A program made the translations under genes and the position numbers. Positions 18,142 to 27,753 of a stretch of 64,000 bases of DNA are shown here, one piece after another. This DNA is from Hydrogenovibrio halophilus DSM 15072. GTDB lineage: Bacteria > Pseudomonadota > Gammaproteobacteria > Thiomicrospirales > Thiomicrospiraceae. Where the stretch lies: the NCBI RefSeq assembly GCF_000384235.1, contig NZ_KB913033.1:1681164-1745163 (forward strand). The letters run 5' to 3'. Each line of letters opens with the position of its first letter. Within the stretch, counting starts at the first letter, position 1. The notes under the pieces were generated by a model that made no database searches, was not told the DNA's origin, and was given only the letters and a program-made list of their open reading frames with translations.

Positions 18142-21100
18142 ATGAGCCGCCACGCAAGCCTGAACCGAGTGTACCGCGTCGTCTTTAACCGAAGCAAAGG
18201 CGTCTGGCAAGCCGTCGCCGAAATCGGCAAAAGCGCCTGCAAAACGGCCTCTCCCCGCCAAAAAGCACCAGGCCTGGTCAAAACCCTGGTCGCACTGGCA
18301 CAACAACTGACCCCCAAAGCCCTGATCGGCTCCTTGTTTTTTGTCTCCGCCTCCGCACTCGCCGCCGAACTGCCGCAAAACGGCCAAGTCGTCGGCGGTC
18401 AAGCCCAGATTGACAGCAACGGCCAAGACATGACCGTTAAGCAATCCACCGACAAAGCCGCCATCGACTGGGACAGCTTCGACATCGGCAAACACAATTC
18501 CGTCACCTTTCAACAACCCGACGCCAGCGCCGTGGCGCTTAACCGCGTCACCGGCTCCGACCCCTCCAAAATCCAAGGCGCACTCAACGCCAACGGCCAA
18601 GTCTTTCTGGTCAACCCCAACGGCATCACCTTTACCCAGGACGCCCAAGTCAATGTCGGCGGCATCGTCGCCTCCACCCTCGACATCGACACCGACGACT
18701 TCCTAAATGGTAACTACACCTTCCAGGGCGACAGCAGCAGCGCCATCGTCAACCAAGGCAACATCCAAAGCCAGGATGGCTATGTCGCCATGATCGCCGC
18801 CCAAATTGAAAACAGCGGAAACATCCAGGCCAACAACGGCTCCGTCGTCATGGGTGCCGGACAAAAAGTCACCCTCGACATGGGCGGCCCCGTCAAAATC
18901 GAAATCCAAGAAAAAGCCCTCAACGCCCACATTCAAAACGGCGGCGCCATCAAAGCCGACGGCGGCCTGGTCTACCTCACCGCCCAGGCCGCAGGCGATC
19001 TCGCCAGCAGCGTCATCAACAACGACGGCATTATTGAAGCACAAACCTTAGAGAGTGGTGAAAGCGGCGAAATCTACCTAATGGGCGACATGGACAACGA
19101 CCAGATCCAGGTCGGCGGCACCCTGGATGCCAGCGCACCCAATGGCGGCGATGGCGGTTTCATTGAAACCAGTGCGGCCAAAGTGGACATTCAACCCGAT
19201 ATTCAGGTCACCACTCAGGCCGATAATGGCCAGACTGGGGAGTGGCTGATTGATCCCATTGATGTGCAGATTATTGACGGCGCGGATGAATCCAACCTCA
19301 CAGGATCAGACCCGGCAACGAATGCTGATGACGTCACCAAAATCCACAACGCCACCATTCAACAAGCCCTGACCAGTACTGATGTCACCATTCAAACACC
19401 AGATGAGGGAACTGGAAATGGCGATATCACCGTGGATGCCCCGATTACCTGGGCTGCCAACACCCTAACGCTGGATGCCGATCGAAATATCATCATCAAT
19501 GACCATCTGGATGCCTCTGGCGGGGGTGAGGTTTTTTTGAAATACGCTCAAACCGTTTATAATCCTGAAAACGAAAATTGGGATGGTAACTATATCATTA
19601 ATGCCCAAAACGGCTATAAGGACACCATTGATTCAAGTCGGGATTACAACGGCAAAATTTCACTTGGTGCCAACTCGAGCTTTTCTACTCAATCGAGAAA
19701 TGTTTCATACAACAAGGTTGTTGAATGGACAATCATTACTTCCCTAGGCAGTGCAGGAGACGAAGTTAATGATGCTCTTACTCTTCAAGGCCTAGCCAAT
19801 ACAAGCAGAGATATCCCCCACCCAGAGCATGATGGCTTAACAGTCAAACTGGCGAAAGGAAACTTTGTTCTCGCCAATGATATAGATGCCAGCGATACGG
19901 CCAGCTGGAATAATGGTGAAGGATTTATTCCTATTGGAGATAAGAGTCGCACCATGTTCCAAGGGAAATTTGACGGATTGGGCCACACAATTTCCGGTTT
20001 AACGGTTAACTCCTCTCGCCGCGACAGTGGTATCGGGCTCTTTGGCGCTGTTGACGCAGAGTATACTCATACTCCCCCAGAGATTCGCCATACCATGCTG
20101 ACCAACCTGTCCATTACTCCCACAATCAGCAGCAATAATCTTGTATCCAATGTAGGCGGTCTTGTGGGCTTTGCAAGAGATGCAAAGCTAGATGGCAACT
20201 ACGTACAGGGGCAGATTGTTTTACCGGAAGACATAGAAAACTCTGAAAATATCGGTGGTCTGGTGGGAGATATTCGGGATTCAACAATTGAAGGGTTTTT
20301 TGATGGGGTTTTTGGCCAACAACCTAGCGGCGTTTCATTGGTAAGTCGCTCTAATGCCCAAGTCAACATCGAGGGTGGCACAAGAAATATTGGTGGCTTG
20401 GTCGGTGTCTCGCGTTCATCAGTGACGCACAGTATTGCCTCCGGTCAGGTGAATACGGTTGGAACAGATGTTGGTGGCTTGATCGGTAATATGCAGATGG
20501 GTGCAAAGGTCAGCCATGTTGCTGCTTTGGGAAATGTGACGGGTGTAAGTAACAGTATTGGTGGGCTTGTCGGAGCTGCTTACAACGAAGGACTGGCTAT
20601 AGATCATGCTGTTGCTACGGGTAATGTGACCGCCAATGCAGGCGCTGATCCCGAAGTCGATATCTGGCTGGGTGGTTTGGTTGGCAATCTGTCCGGTGGG
20701 CGCGTCGCCAACTCGTATTCAACGGGGAGTGTTACGGTCAATGGTTCTACGGTATCACCTGATATTAATGTGGGTGGGCTGATCGGTTACTACAATGACG
20801 AAAGTTTGCCGGAAGACGGCAATGTCTTAACCAATGTTTACAGTAAAAGCGCCGTCAACATTAATACCACCAATGCCGTTGACCCAAACATCGGGGCTTT
20901 GGTTGGAACCATGTTTGAAAACAATGCAACCGCTGAAAACAGCTACTGGGATACTGACCTGACCGGACTGGATACAGCCGGGAATGTTGATGGCGCTGTC
21001 GGTAAAACCACCGAAGAGCTTCAGAATTCAGACCTCTACACCGCCTGGAGCGATGAATGGCAGCAGGATGAAAACATCAATGACGGTGCCCCCTACCTGC

Positions 21101-23967
21101 CGTTAGCGTTGGCTGAAGTGAGTGAGCCGGAACCAGCGACGCCACCCTGCACTGTCACTGCAGGCATGCCCTCATGTGGCACGGTAGTGAACGGCAATGG
21201 TTCCATTGGGGAGATTGTTGACAATAATCTGACCATCAACCAAACCGATGCCAAACTGACCATTGACTGGGAACACTTTGATATTGACGCAGGCAACACC
21301 GTTCATTTCGACCAACAAGGCAATGCGGATTGGAGCGCTCTGAACCGCGTCACCAGCTCTGACCCCAGCAATATCATGGGCAACCTCACAGCCGATGGCC
21401 ATGTCTATTTGATTAACCCCAACGGCATTCTGTTTAGCCAGGGTGCTCAGGTTGATGTCGGTGGTTTGGTCGCTTCCAATCTAGATATCGCCAACACAGA
21501 CTTTGAAGCAGGCAACATCAATTTTACAGCCCCTACTCAAGCCGCGCAGGTGTCGATTGAAGACACGGCAAACTGGACCCTGGGGGACGGGGGCGTCACC
21601 CTCGCCGCCGCATCTGACCTCTCCGTTTCAGACGCCGCACCAGCAGAAAACACGTCCGGCCTGTCTTCCAATGCACTGTCAAATATTTTGTCAGAAACCG
21701 ATGCCTATCTGAAAGCCTCTGCCGCCGGGGATGACCAGGGTGACATCACTGTCAGCAAGGATGTCCAATGGTCTCCTGACACCACACTCACTTTGGAAGC
21801 GGAGAACAATATCAATGTCAATGCGCTCATCAGAAAAACAGTCGTTGACGGTAATGTTTACGGAGGCGGTGTTAAATTTGATGCAAAAAACAACCATGAT
21901 GCGGTTGTTTTCGGTGAAGACGGATTGGTCGTTGCCATTAACTCTGACCAGCTTCAATGGATCAATACCGCTGTAAACGGGAATTACGCAATTTACAGAC
22001 CCATAGACCTTGAAGGTGTTACCTGGACACCGATTGCAAACTTCAACGGTACGTTAGATGGAGGAACACAACCTGTAGAAAACCTTACCGTTGATGACGT
22101 AACCGCGAATGGTAATGCCGCTTTTTTTGAGAGCATTGGCCAAAACGGGGTGGTTAAGTATTTGCAATTTAAAAATGCCAGCATCCTTGCCCAGGATACC
22201 AGTGGCCTAAGTGAAGTGACTAATGTTGCGATACTGGCTGCTGAAAATGCAGGGAAGATTGAAAATGTCATTGTTGGCTCAGATTCCATCGTCGGCAATG
22301 GTTCGCTCGATGTCTATCGCATAGGTGGGCTGGTAGCACTGGATAATCACGGGGACATAGATAACAGTTCGTTAAACTCTTCAAAAGTTATTGCGAAAGA
22401 AGTGTTTGCTGCCGGAGCCCTTGTGGGTCAGCAAAGAGGAGGCACCCTAACGGGTGGCACCTCTCAACTGACCGATGTGACAGTTGAAACGTCTATTGCC
22501 CAAAGTGTTGATCAACCAACCCCTGGCGCCGTCGGCGGCCTGGTTGGGCATGTAGATAGCAATGCAGAGATATCAGGCAGTTGGGTTTGGGGTAACAAAG
22601 TAACCGTGACGAATGGGTCTAATGCTGGTGGCATGGTTGGACATATGGATGGTTCAACACTTAAAACCTCTTATGCCCAAGGTGGTCCAGGTTTTGTTGA
22701 CGGAGAAAACTTTGTTGGTGGTCTGGTAGGCACAAGTGCCTTCTCCACCATTGAGCAAACGTATTCGACATATGAAGTTGAAGGGGATTGGTTTGTGGGC
22801 GGCCTGGTTGGGCTCGCTGAAAACTCACAGGGTCAGGCAGCGACTATACTTAACAGCTATGCAACAGGAAGTGTCAGCGGTACCAATCACGTAGGCGGAT
22901 TAGTTGGTAAGACTTCGAATGATAGAATTATTCGGTCTTATTCGATAGGCCAAGTGATTGGGCTGGATGATGAAGAATTGGATAAAGTAGGCGGACTCAT
23001 AGGAACTGTTTATAACTCTGACACAAATATCGTGCTGGTAGAAAATAGCTTGTGGGATACAGACACCAGTGGCAACAGCAGTGACCTGGGTCAAGGGAAA
23101 GGGTTTGGCCATCCTACCAGTGGCTCTGTTGGAATGGATACGCTTAAAACCTACGAAAACTATGGATGGGATATAGTCGAAGATCCAGACGTTCCTTCCG
23201 ACTACAAATACCCTGTTTTGAGTTTTACAACACAAAACCCAGGAGATAGCGTTTGGAAAATCTACGGGGAAGCTGAACCGGCACCAACCCCGGCACCAAC
23301 GCCGGAACCAACGCCAGAACCAACGCCAGAACCAACGCCAGAACCAACGCCAGAACCAACGCCAGAACCGACGCCAGAACCAACGCCAGAACCAACGCCG
23401 GAACCAGCACCGGAGCCAACGCCGGAACCAACGCCGGAACCGGAACCACAGGAAACGGCGACCGGTGATGCACAAAGGTCTGCAGCGCAAGCGGGGCAAC
23501 TGGCGCAAACCGAGCCAGCAGTTGAAGTGGCCGCACCACAAATGCCACAGCCCCCTCAGGGCGGTGTGCCTGACGCCGCGCCCACACAGATTGGCGGTTT
23601 GCAGGTGGTCAGCGTCTCCAGTGGGGGCAATCAGGGCGGCGGAGATACCGGCAATGCGAATGCCGATGATTCCGCGCCTGAGACCTCTGGTTTGACACAA
23701 GCCCCTGCTGGCGGTGGTCAGGCCGGGACACAAACTGTGTTTGTGGTCGATGGCGGCATTCGCCTGCCTGGTGAAGCAGCAGCCGGGGCAGGAACATCAG
23801 CTGGCGCAGGTGCATCAGGTGGAACAGGAGTATCTGGTGGAACTGGCGCGCCCGCTGGGGCAGGTGGTCTACCGGGGCCAGGCGCAGAAGCAACCGCACC
23901 TGATGAAGCGGAAGGTGAAGCCGATCAAGCACCAGCGGAGGCGGCAGCACCAGCTGACCAGCCGTAG
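18142..23967 (+). CDS. Two-partner secretion exoprotein (TpsA) with two haemagglutination-type domains and GLUG repeats
   Basis: A 1941-residue secreted adhesin-like protein. Residues 1-72 form an extended signal peptide (ESPR type: N-R-V-Y-R-V-V-F-N near 8-16, hydrophobic core, cleavage after SALAA). A TPS/haemagglutination domain follows (about 73-245, with NPNGITF), then an EWLIDPIDV linker near 367 and a first block of GLUG repeats (GGLVG, about 625-940). A second TPS-like domain is at about 1013-1125 (NPNGILF), and a second GLUG block at about 1390-1650. The C-terminus is a PEPT repeat stalk (about 1713-1769) and a Gly/Ala-rich tail. The next gene encodes its transporter. The middle is more AT-rich than the conserved N-terminus. 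A function in surface attachment is inferred. Confidence 0.9.
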   Translation: MSRHASLNRVYRVVFNRSKGVWQAVAEIGKSACKTASPRQKAPGLVKTLVALAQQLTPKALIGSLFFVSASALAAELPQNGQVVGGQAQIDSNGQDMTVKQSTDKAAIDWDSFDIGKHNSVTFQQPDASAVALNRVTGSDPSKIQGALNANGQVFLVNPNGITFTQDAQVNVGGIVASTLDIDTDDFLNGNYTFQGDSSSAIVNQGNIQSQDGYVAMIAAQIENSGNIQANNGSVVMGAGQKVTLDMGGPVKIEIQEKALNAHIQNGGAIKADGGLVYLTAQAAGDLASSVINNDGIIEAQTLESGESGEIYLMGDMDNDQIQVGGTLDASAPNGGDGGFIETSAAKVDIQPDIQVTTQADNGQTGEWLIDPIDVQIIDGADESNLTGSDPATNADDVTKIHNATIQQALTSTDVTIQTPDEGTGNGDITVDAPITWAANTLTLDADRNIIINDHLDASGGGEVFLKYAQTVYNPENENWDGNYIINAQNGYKDTIDSSRDYNGKISLGANSSFSTQSRNVSYNKVVEWTIITSLGSAGDEVNDALTLQGLANTSRDIPHPEHDGLTVKLAKGNFVLANDIDASDTASWNNGEGFIPIGDKSRTMFQGKFDGLGHTISGLTVNSSRRDSGIGLFGAVDAEYTHTPPEIRHTMLTNLSITPTISSNNLVSNVGGLVGFARDAKLDGNYVQGQIVLPEDIENSENIGGLVGDIRDSTIEGFFDGVFGQQPSGVSLVSRSNAQVNIEGGTRNIGGLVGVSRSSVTHSIASGQVNTVGTDVGGLIGNMQMGAKVSHVAALGNVTGVSNSIGGLVGAAYNEGLAIDHAVATGNVTANAGADPEVDIWLGGLVGNLSGGRVANSYSTGSVTVNGSTVSPDINVGGLIGYYNDESLPEDGNVLTNVYSKSAVNINTTNAVDPNIGALVGTMFENNATAENSYWDTDLTGLDTAGNVDGAVGKTTEELQNSDLYTAWSDEWQQDENINDGAPYLPLALAEVSEPEPATPPCTVTAGMPSCGTVVNGNGSIGEIVDNNLTINQTDAKLTIDWEHFDIDAGNTVHFDQQGNADWSALNRVTSSDPSNIMGNLTADGHVYLINPNGILFSQGAQVDVGGLVASNLDIANTDFEAGNINFTAPTQAAQVSIEDTANWTLGDGGVTLAAASDLSVSDAAPAENTSGLSSNALSNILSETDAYLKASAAGDDQGDITVSKDVQWSPDTTLTLEAENNINVNALIRKTVVDGNVYGGGVKFDAKNNHDAVVFGEDGLVVAINSDQLQWINTAVNGNYAIYRPIDLEGVTWTPIANFNGTLDGGTQPVENLTVDDVTANGNAAFFESIGQNGVVKYLQFKNASILAQDTSGLSEVTNVAILAAENAGKIENVIVGSDSIVGNGSLDVYRIGGLVALDNHGDIDNSSLNSSKVIAKEVFAAGALVGQQRGGTLTGGTSQLTDVTVETSIAQSVDQPTPGAVGGLVGHVDSNAEISGSWVWGNKVTVTNGSNAGGMVGHMDGSTLKTSYAQGGPGFVDGENFVGGLVGTSAFSTIEQTYSTYEVEGDWFVGGLVGLAENSQGQAATILNSYATGSVSGTNHVGGLVGKTSNDRIIRSYSIGQVIGLDDEELDKVGGLIGTVYNSDTNIVLVENSLWDTDTSGNSSDLGQGKGFGHPTSGSVGMDTLKTYENYGWDIVEDPDVPSDYKYPVLSFTTQNPGDSVWKIYGEAEPAPTPAPTPEPTPEPTPEPTPEPTPEPTPEPTPEPTPEPTPEPAPEPTPEPTPEPEPQETATGDAQRSAAQAGQLAQTEPAVEVAAPQMPQPPQGGVPDAAPTQIGGLQVVSVSSGGNQGGGDTGNANADDSAPETSGLTQAPAGGGQAGTQTVFVVDGGIRLPGEAAAGAGTSAGAGASGGTGVSGGTGAPAGAGGLPGPGAEATAPDEAEGEADQAPAEAAAPADQP
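18267..18278. repeat. ACCAGGCCTGGT palindrome inside tpsA signal-peptide region
   Basis: Exact copy, read as Pro-Gly-Leu-Val just before the hydrophobic core of the signal peptide. Confidence 0.95.
23278..23448 (+). repeat. 12-bp tandem repeat encoding Pro-Glu-Pro-Thr units
   Basis: About 14 four-residue units (PAPT, PEPT, PEPA) made of near-identical 12-bp copies of GAACCAACGCCR within tpsA. It encodes an extended proline-rich stalk. Such near-perfect copies can change number by slippage without shifting the frame. Confidence 0.92.
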
Positions 23968-23995
23968 TGAACCGAGAGTGACTGTGACCTAAAGC

Positions 23996-24016
23996 GCCCC
24001 GATATCACATCGGGGC
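23996..24016 (+). terminator. Hairpin between tpsA and tpsB
   Basis: Perfect eight-base stem GCCCCGAT/ATCGGGGC with a five-base loop, followed by a C/T-rich rather than pure T tract. It probably acts as a leaky terminator that lowers tpsB expression relative to tpsA, or protects the tpsA mRNA end. Confidence 0.6.
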
Positions 24017-24084
24017 CTTTCCTCTTTAAATACATAGCACGCCTTTGAGCGTCATCACCCAAATTCAAATTTGAAGGATTTTTT

Positions 24085-25746
24085 ATGCACGTTTGCACTC
24101 TGAAACCCATTCCTTTTGCCTGTGCGCTGCTGCTACTGACCAGTGTTACCGTTCAGGCTCAAACTGCTCCGGATGCAGGGCAAGTCATCCAGGACACCCA
24201 GCCCAGAGACATCGAACCGCAAAAGCCCTCGGCCGAGATCGAAGTGCCAGAGCAACCTTTATTGGAAACCCAGCCAGGCGGCGAAGCCATAGAACTCACA
24301 CGCATCCAGTTTCAAGGCAACAGCGTTTTTGATCACGAGCAACTGCTCGCCCAACTCGACACCCCGTTCGACCAGCCCAAAGACCTCGCCGGATTGCGCT
24401 CTCTGGCCAACCAGATCAGCCAATACTACCGCAACAACGGCTACCCCTTTGCCCGGGCCTATCTGCCTCAACAAAAACTGAGCGACGGTCAACTGACCAT
24501 CGGCATCCTCGAAGGGCGCTACGGCCAAGTCAAAGCCGACGGCCAACTGGCCCAAGGCATCCAACCCTTTCTTGATCACAGCCTGAGCCAAGGCGACCTG
24601 ATCGAATCCGACCAACTGGAACGCACCACCCTGATCATCGGCGATCTGCCCGGGGTGCGCGTCAGCCCTGTCATGCGACCTGGGGACAACACTGGCGAAG
24701 GCAACCTCGACATGCAATCGGAGACCGATCAGCGTTATCAGGCCAACGTCAGTCTGGACAACCACGGCAACCGTTACACCGGCGCTTACCGTGCGATGGT
24801 CAATGTCAGCGCCAATCGACTGATCACCCTCGGTGACCAGGCCAGCCTGACGGCCATGCGCACCAATGAAGGCATGTGGTTCGGGTCTGCCCGCTATGAC
24901 ATGCCGTTGGGCTACAGTGGCCTGCGTGGGTTTGCCAGCTATGTGCGAACAGACTATGAACTGGGCACCAGCGAATTCGAAGACGCCGAGATCACAGGGC
25001 TGGTGGACATTGTTTCGGCGGGCGTGTCCTACCCGATCATTCGGTCACAGACCAGCAACCTGAAACTCAGTGCTCAACTGGATCATAAAAACATCACCGA
25101 TGAAAACGGCCAGACAGACATCAAGAACACCAAAAACATCAAAGCCCTGCCGGTCAGTCTGCAGTTTGACCACCGCGATGGCCTGGGTGGCGGCGGTGTG
25201 ACTTACGGTGCGCTGACCGCCACCGTCGGTGACCTGACGCTGGAAGACGACGACCAGAAAACACAGGACGCTGCCACCGCCGACACCCACGGCCGCTATG
25301 GCAAACTGCATTTGGATGCCGCCCGCATTCAAAACATCGGCCAGGGCTTCACGGCTTATATTCGTGGTGTGGGTCAGTGGGCCAACAGCAATCTGGACAG
25401 CTCCGAAGGCCTGTCACTGGGCGGCCCCCGAGGCGTACGCGCCTATCCGCAGGGCGAAGCCTCTGGCGACATGGGCTGGCTGGCGCAAATTGAGGTTCGT
25501 TATCGCTGGCAAAGTCTGACCCCTTACGTCTTTGCCGACAAAGGGCATGTGATCACCAATGTGGATCGCTGGGACGACAGTGACAACACCCGGGATCTGG
25601 CCGGAGCCGGTCTGGGCGTCAGAGTCAACCATAAGGCCTGGTCGGCGGACCTCTCAGCGGCCTGGCGCGGACAGGGTGGAGAGCCCCAGTCAGACACCGA
25701 AGACGACGCACCACGTATCTGGGGTCGGATCGGTTATCGGTTTTAA
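24085..25746 (+). CDS. Two-partner secretion outer-membrane transporter (TpsB, ShlB/FhaC family)
   Basis: The 553-residue Omp85-superfamily transporter exports the TpsA protein encoded upstream. It has a signal peptide (1-26, ending VQAQ), a proline/glutamate-rich linker, POTRA domains (about 70-220, with IQFQGNSVFDHEQL and the Y-x-x-x-G-Y-P-F-A-R-A-Y segment) and a 16-strand barrel (about 230-553). The barrel contains the ShlB-type GGPRGVRAYPQGE motif near 450 and ends in the aromatic terminus GRIGYRF. It lies 117 bases after tpsA in the same direction. The stop codon overlaps a one-mismatch copy of the palindrome (25746). Confidence 0.93.
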   Translation: MHVCTLKPIPFACALLLLTSVTVQAQTAPDAGQVIQDTQPRDIEPQKPSAEIEVPEQPLLETQPGGEAIELTRIQFQGNSVFDHEQLLAQLDTPFDQPKDLAGLRSLANQISQYYRNNGYPFARAYLPQQKLSDGQLTIGILEGRYGQVKADGQLAQGIQPFLDHSLSQGDLIESDQLERTTLIIGDLPGVRVSPVMRPGDNTGEGNLDMQSETDQRYQANVSLDNHGNRYTGAYRAMVNVSANRLITLGDQASLTAMRTNEGMWFGSARYDMPLGYSGLRGFASYVRTDYELGTSEFEDAEITGLVDIVSAGVSYPIIRSQTSNLKLSAQLDHKNITDENGQTDIKNTKNIKALPVSLQFDHRDGLGGGGVTYGALTATVGDLTLEDDDQKTQDAATADTHGRYGKLHLDAARIQNIGQGFTAYIRGVGQWANSNLDSSEGLSLGGPRGVRAYPQGEASGDMGWLAQIEVRYRWQSLTPYVFADKGHVITNVDRWDDSDNTRDLAGAGLGVRVNHKAWSADLSAAWRGQGGEPQSDTEDDAPRIWGRIGYRF

Positions 25747-25814
25747 CCAGGCCTGCTTCGGCCAACGGTCGTCTGCAGCGAATGGCTTTCAATCCATACG
25801 CTTTGTCTTTCATG

Positions 25815-25856
25815 GCTGACACACAAACCGGTTTGTGTGTCAGCTTTTGTGTTTTT
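25815..25856 (+). terminator. Strong terminator after tpsB
   Basis: A 30-bp perfect palindrome (15-base arms meeting at CCGG, 25815-25844) is followed by TTTTGTGTTTTT. Ten bases further on, GCTGATACACAAA repeats much of the left arm. Confidence 0.85.
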
Positions 25857-25891
25857 GCTGATACACAAATGGTGTTTTTGACCAGACCTGG

Positions 25892-26608
25892 TCAGTTTCG
25901 GGCGCCGAACAGGTCGGTGCCGATTCGGACTTCGGTGCTGCCTTCAAGGACCGCAGCTTCCAGGTCGCCACTCATGCCCATGGACAGGGTGTCCAGTGGT
26001 GCCTCGGGCAGTTGTTGTTGCAGTTGTGTCAACAGTTCGCGCATTTTGGCCAGCGGCTGTCTTTGGGCGTCCAAGGTGTCGCTGGGGGCGGGAATGGTCA
26101 TCAGGCCGCGCAGGCTCAGGTTGCGCAGTGTCTGCACTTCTTTGGCCGCTTCCAGTACTTCTTTTGGCGAGAAGCCGGCTTTGCTTTCCTGGTCGCTGAT
26201 GTTCACTTCCAGCAGGATGTTCAAGGGGTCTTTTTCCGGCGGGCGTTGGCTGGACAGGCGGCGGGCGATTTTGAGGCGGTCCACGCTTTCGACCCAGTCA
26301 AACTGTTCGGCAATGGGCTTGGTTTTGTTGGACTGAATCGGGCCGATAAAGTGCCAGGTCAGATCCGGGCGCTGTTCGATTTTTTCCAGTGCTTCCTGCA
26401 GGTAGTTTTCGCCAAAACAGGTCTGGCCCTGTTCGGCGATGGCGTTGACGTATTCAATGGGTTTGGTCTTGCTCACGGCCAGCAGTTGAATGGCGTCCAC
26501 AGAGCGTCCAGCCTGTTCGGCGGCGGCGTGTAAGCGCTGTCTGACAGTGTCAAAGTTTTGTTTCAGTGTGGCTTGTGTGTCTGCATCGGGCATGGCGTGG
26601 GTGGTCAT
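25892..26608 (-). CDS. yggS: Pyridoxal-phosphate homeostasis protein (YggS/PROSC)
   Basis: The 238-residue YggS-family protein buffers free PLP and affects vitamin B6 and amino-acid balance. The PLP lysine is K47 in LLAVSKTKP, and GENYLQEALEK, WHFIGPIQSNK and the C-terminal MGMSGDLEAAV phosphate loop are all typical. The start at 26608 is chosen over one 23 codons upstream because AGAGG precedes it and the extra residues do not fit the family. Its stop codon overlaps a one-mismatch palindrome (25881). It is usually paired with proC, but is separate here. Confidence 0.92.
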   Translation of the reverse strand: MTTHAMPDADTQATLKQNFDTVRQRLHAAAEQAGRSVDAIQLLAVSKTKPIEYVNAIAEQGQTCFGENYLQEALEKIEQRPDLTWHFIGPIQSNKTKPIAEQFDWVESVDRLKIARRLSSQRPPEKDPLNILLEVNISDQESKAGFSPKEVLEAAKEVQTLRNLSLRGLMTIPAPSDTLDAQRQPLAKMRELLTQLQQQLPEAPLDTLSMGMSGDLEAAVLEGSTEVRIGTDLFGARN

Positions 26609-26707
26609 GTTCAGCCTCTTGTTTACTTTTTGTTTGTTTATTTTGTCTGGTTCGGGGCGTAGAATGAATGCAATCATTATAAGAAGTTTTCATAACCGGG
26701 AGAACGC

Positions 26708-27499
26708 ATGAAGAAAATCAAATCCAGTAACATCGCTTATCCGTATGATACGAAATTGAAGCGCAAGGAGTATGAAAAAACCAAAGAGAAATTGCAAATT
26801 GAGTTGCTGAAACTGCAGCGTTGGATCAAGGACAATGGCGAACGACTGGTGATCTTGTTTGAAGGGCGGGATGCGGCCGGAAAAGGCGGTACCATCAAAC
26901 GCATGATGGAACACATGAACCCGCGTGGTGCGCGGGTGGTGGCGCTGGACAAGCCCACGGAAACCGAAAAAGGGCAGTGGTATTTTCAGCGTTATGTGCA
27001 GCACCTTCCCACGGAGGGAGAAATTACTTTGTTTGACCGTTCCTGGTACAACCGCGCTGGCGTGGAGCGGGTGATGGGATTCTGTACCCCTCAAGAGTAC
27101 AATCAGTTCGTGCATCAGGCCCCGGAATTCGAGCGCATGTTGAGCGCCAGCGGGATTCATTTGATGAAATTCTGGTTTTCGGTGAGTCGCAATGAGCAGC
27201 TGCGCCGTTTCGATGCCCGCAAAAACGATCCCCTGAAACAATGGAAACTCAGCCCGATGGACATGGCCTCATTGGATTTGTGGGACGAATACACCAAAGC
27301 CAAAGAGGACATGTTTTTTTACACCAATACCTCGGAATGCCCCTGGACGGTGATCAAGTCCAATGACAAAAAACGGGCGCGACTGGAAGCGATGCGCTAT
27401 GTGCTCAACAGCTTTCCGTATGACGACAAGGACCCGGACCTGCTGGAAAACGATCCGCTGATCATCAGCACCGGCGACGAAGTGTTCAAGGAAGATTAA
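26708..27499 (+). CDS. ppk2: Polyphosphate kinase 2
   Basis: The 263-residue PPK2-family enzyme transfers phosphate between polyphosphate and nucleoside phosphates. Walker A is GRDAAGKGG (53-61), the lid/Walker B region FDRSWYNRAG lies at 109-118, and YFQRYVQHLP and KFWFSVSRNEQ are typical. The single domain and length fit class I, which mainly phosphorylates NDPs, but subclass is not certain. GGGAGAACG precedes the start. A 74-residue gene follows after 29 bases and may share the transcript. Confidence 0.92.
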   Translation: MKKIKSSNIAYPYDTKLKRKEYEKTKEKLQIELLKLQRWIKDNGERLVILFEGRDAAGKGGTIKRMMEHMNPRGARVVALDKPTETEKGQWYFQRYVQHLPTEGEITLFDRSWYNRAGVERVMGFCTPQEYNQFVHQAPEFERMLSASGIHLMKFWFSVSRNEQLRRFDARKNDPLKQWKLSPMDMASLDLWDEYTKAKEDMFFYTNTSECPWTVIKSNDKKRARLEAMRYVLNSFPYDDKDPDLLENDPLIISTGDEVFKED

Positions 27500-27528
27500 A
27501 CAACCCGAATGACGATGAGGAACCGATT

Positions 27529-27753
27529 ATGATTATTCAGTTTGATAAGCACGCCAAGGAAGTGGTCAAGGAATTCAAAAGTCTGCTTTCTGACAAGGCT
27601 TTACGCGAGATCACAGATGAGCAGTTTTCAGAGCTGGAAACGCTGGTGCTGGCGTCGGTGGAAGTGGTGCATTCCAATATGGCGCACAAAGCCGCCAAGT
27701 CACTGGAATCCCTGGCGCACGACTTACGCAAGGAGGCGGGTCACGTCGAATAG
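27529..27753 (+). CDS. Small helical protein of unknown function
   Basis: The 74-residue protein is predicted to be all-helical, with alternating acidic and basic patches and no recognisable domain. GATGAGGAACC lies upstream of the ATG, and the frame is 29 bases after ppk2, so co-transcription is likely. Its last 30 bases overlap the 3' end of the convergent 228-residue gene. It is probably real given its ribosome binding site and composition, but not certain. Confidence 0.65.
   Translation: MIIQFDKHAKEVVKEFKSLLSDKALREITDEQFSELETLVLASVEVVHSNMAHKAAKSLESLAHDLRKEAGHVE

Noticed and set aside
23278-23448. Short repeat array as a CRISPR
   Set aside because: The 12-bp units are contiguous, in frame and encode PEPT; there are no spacers and no cas genes.
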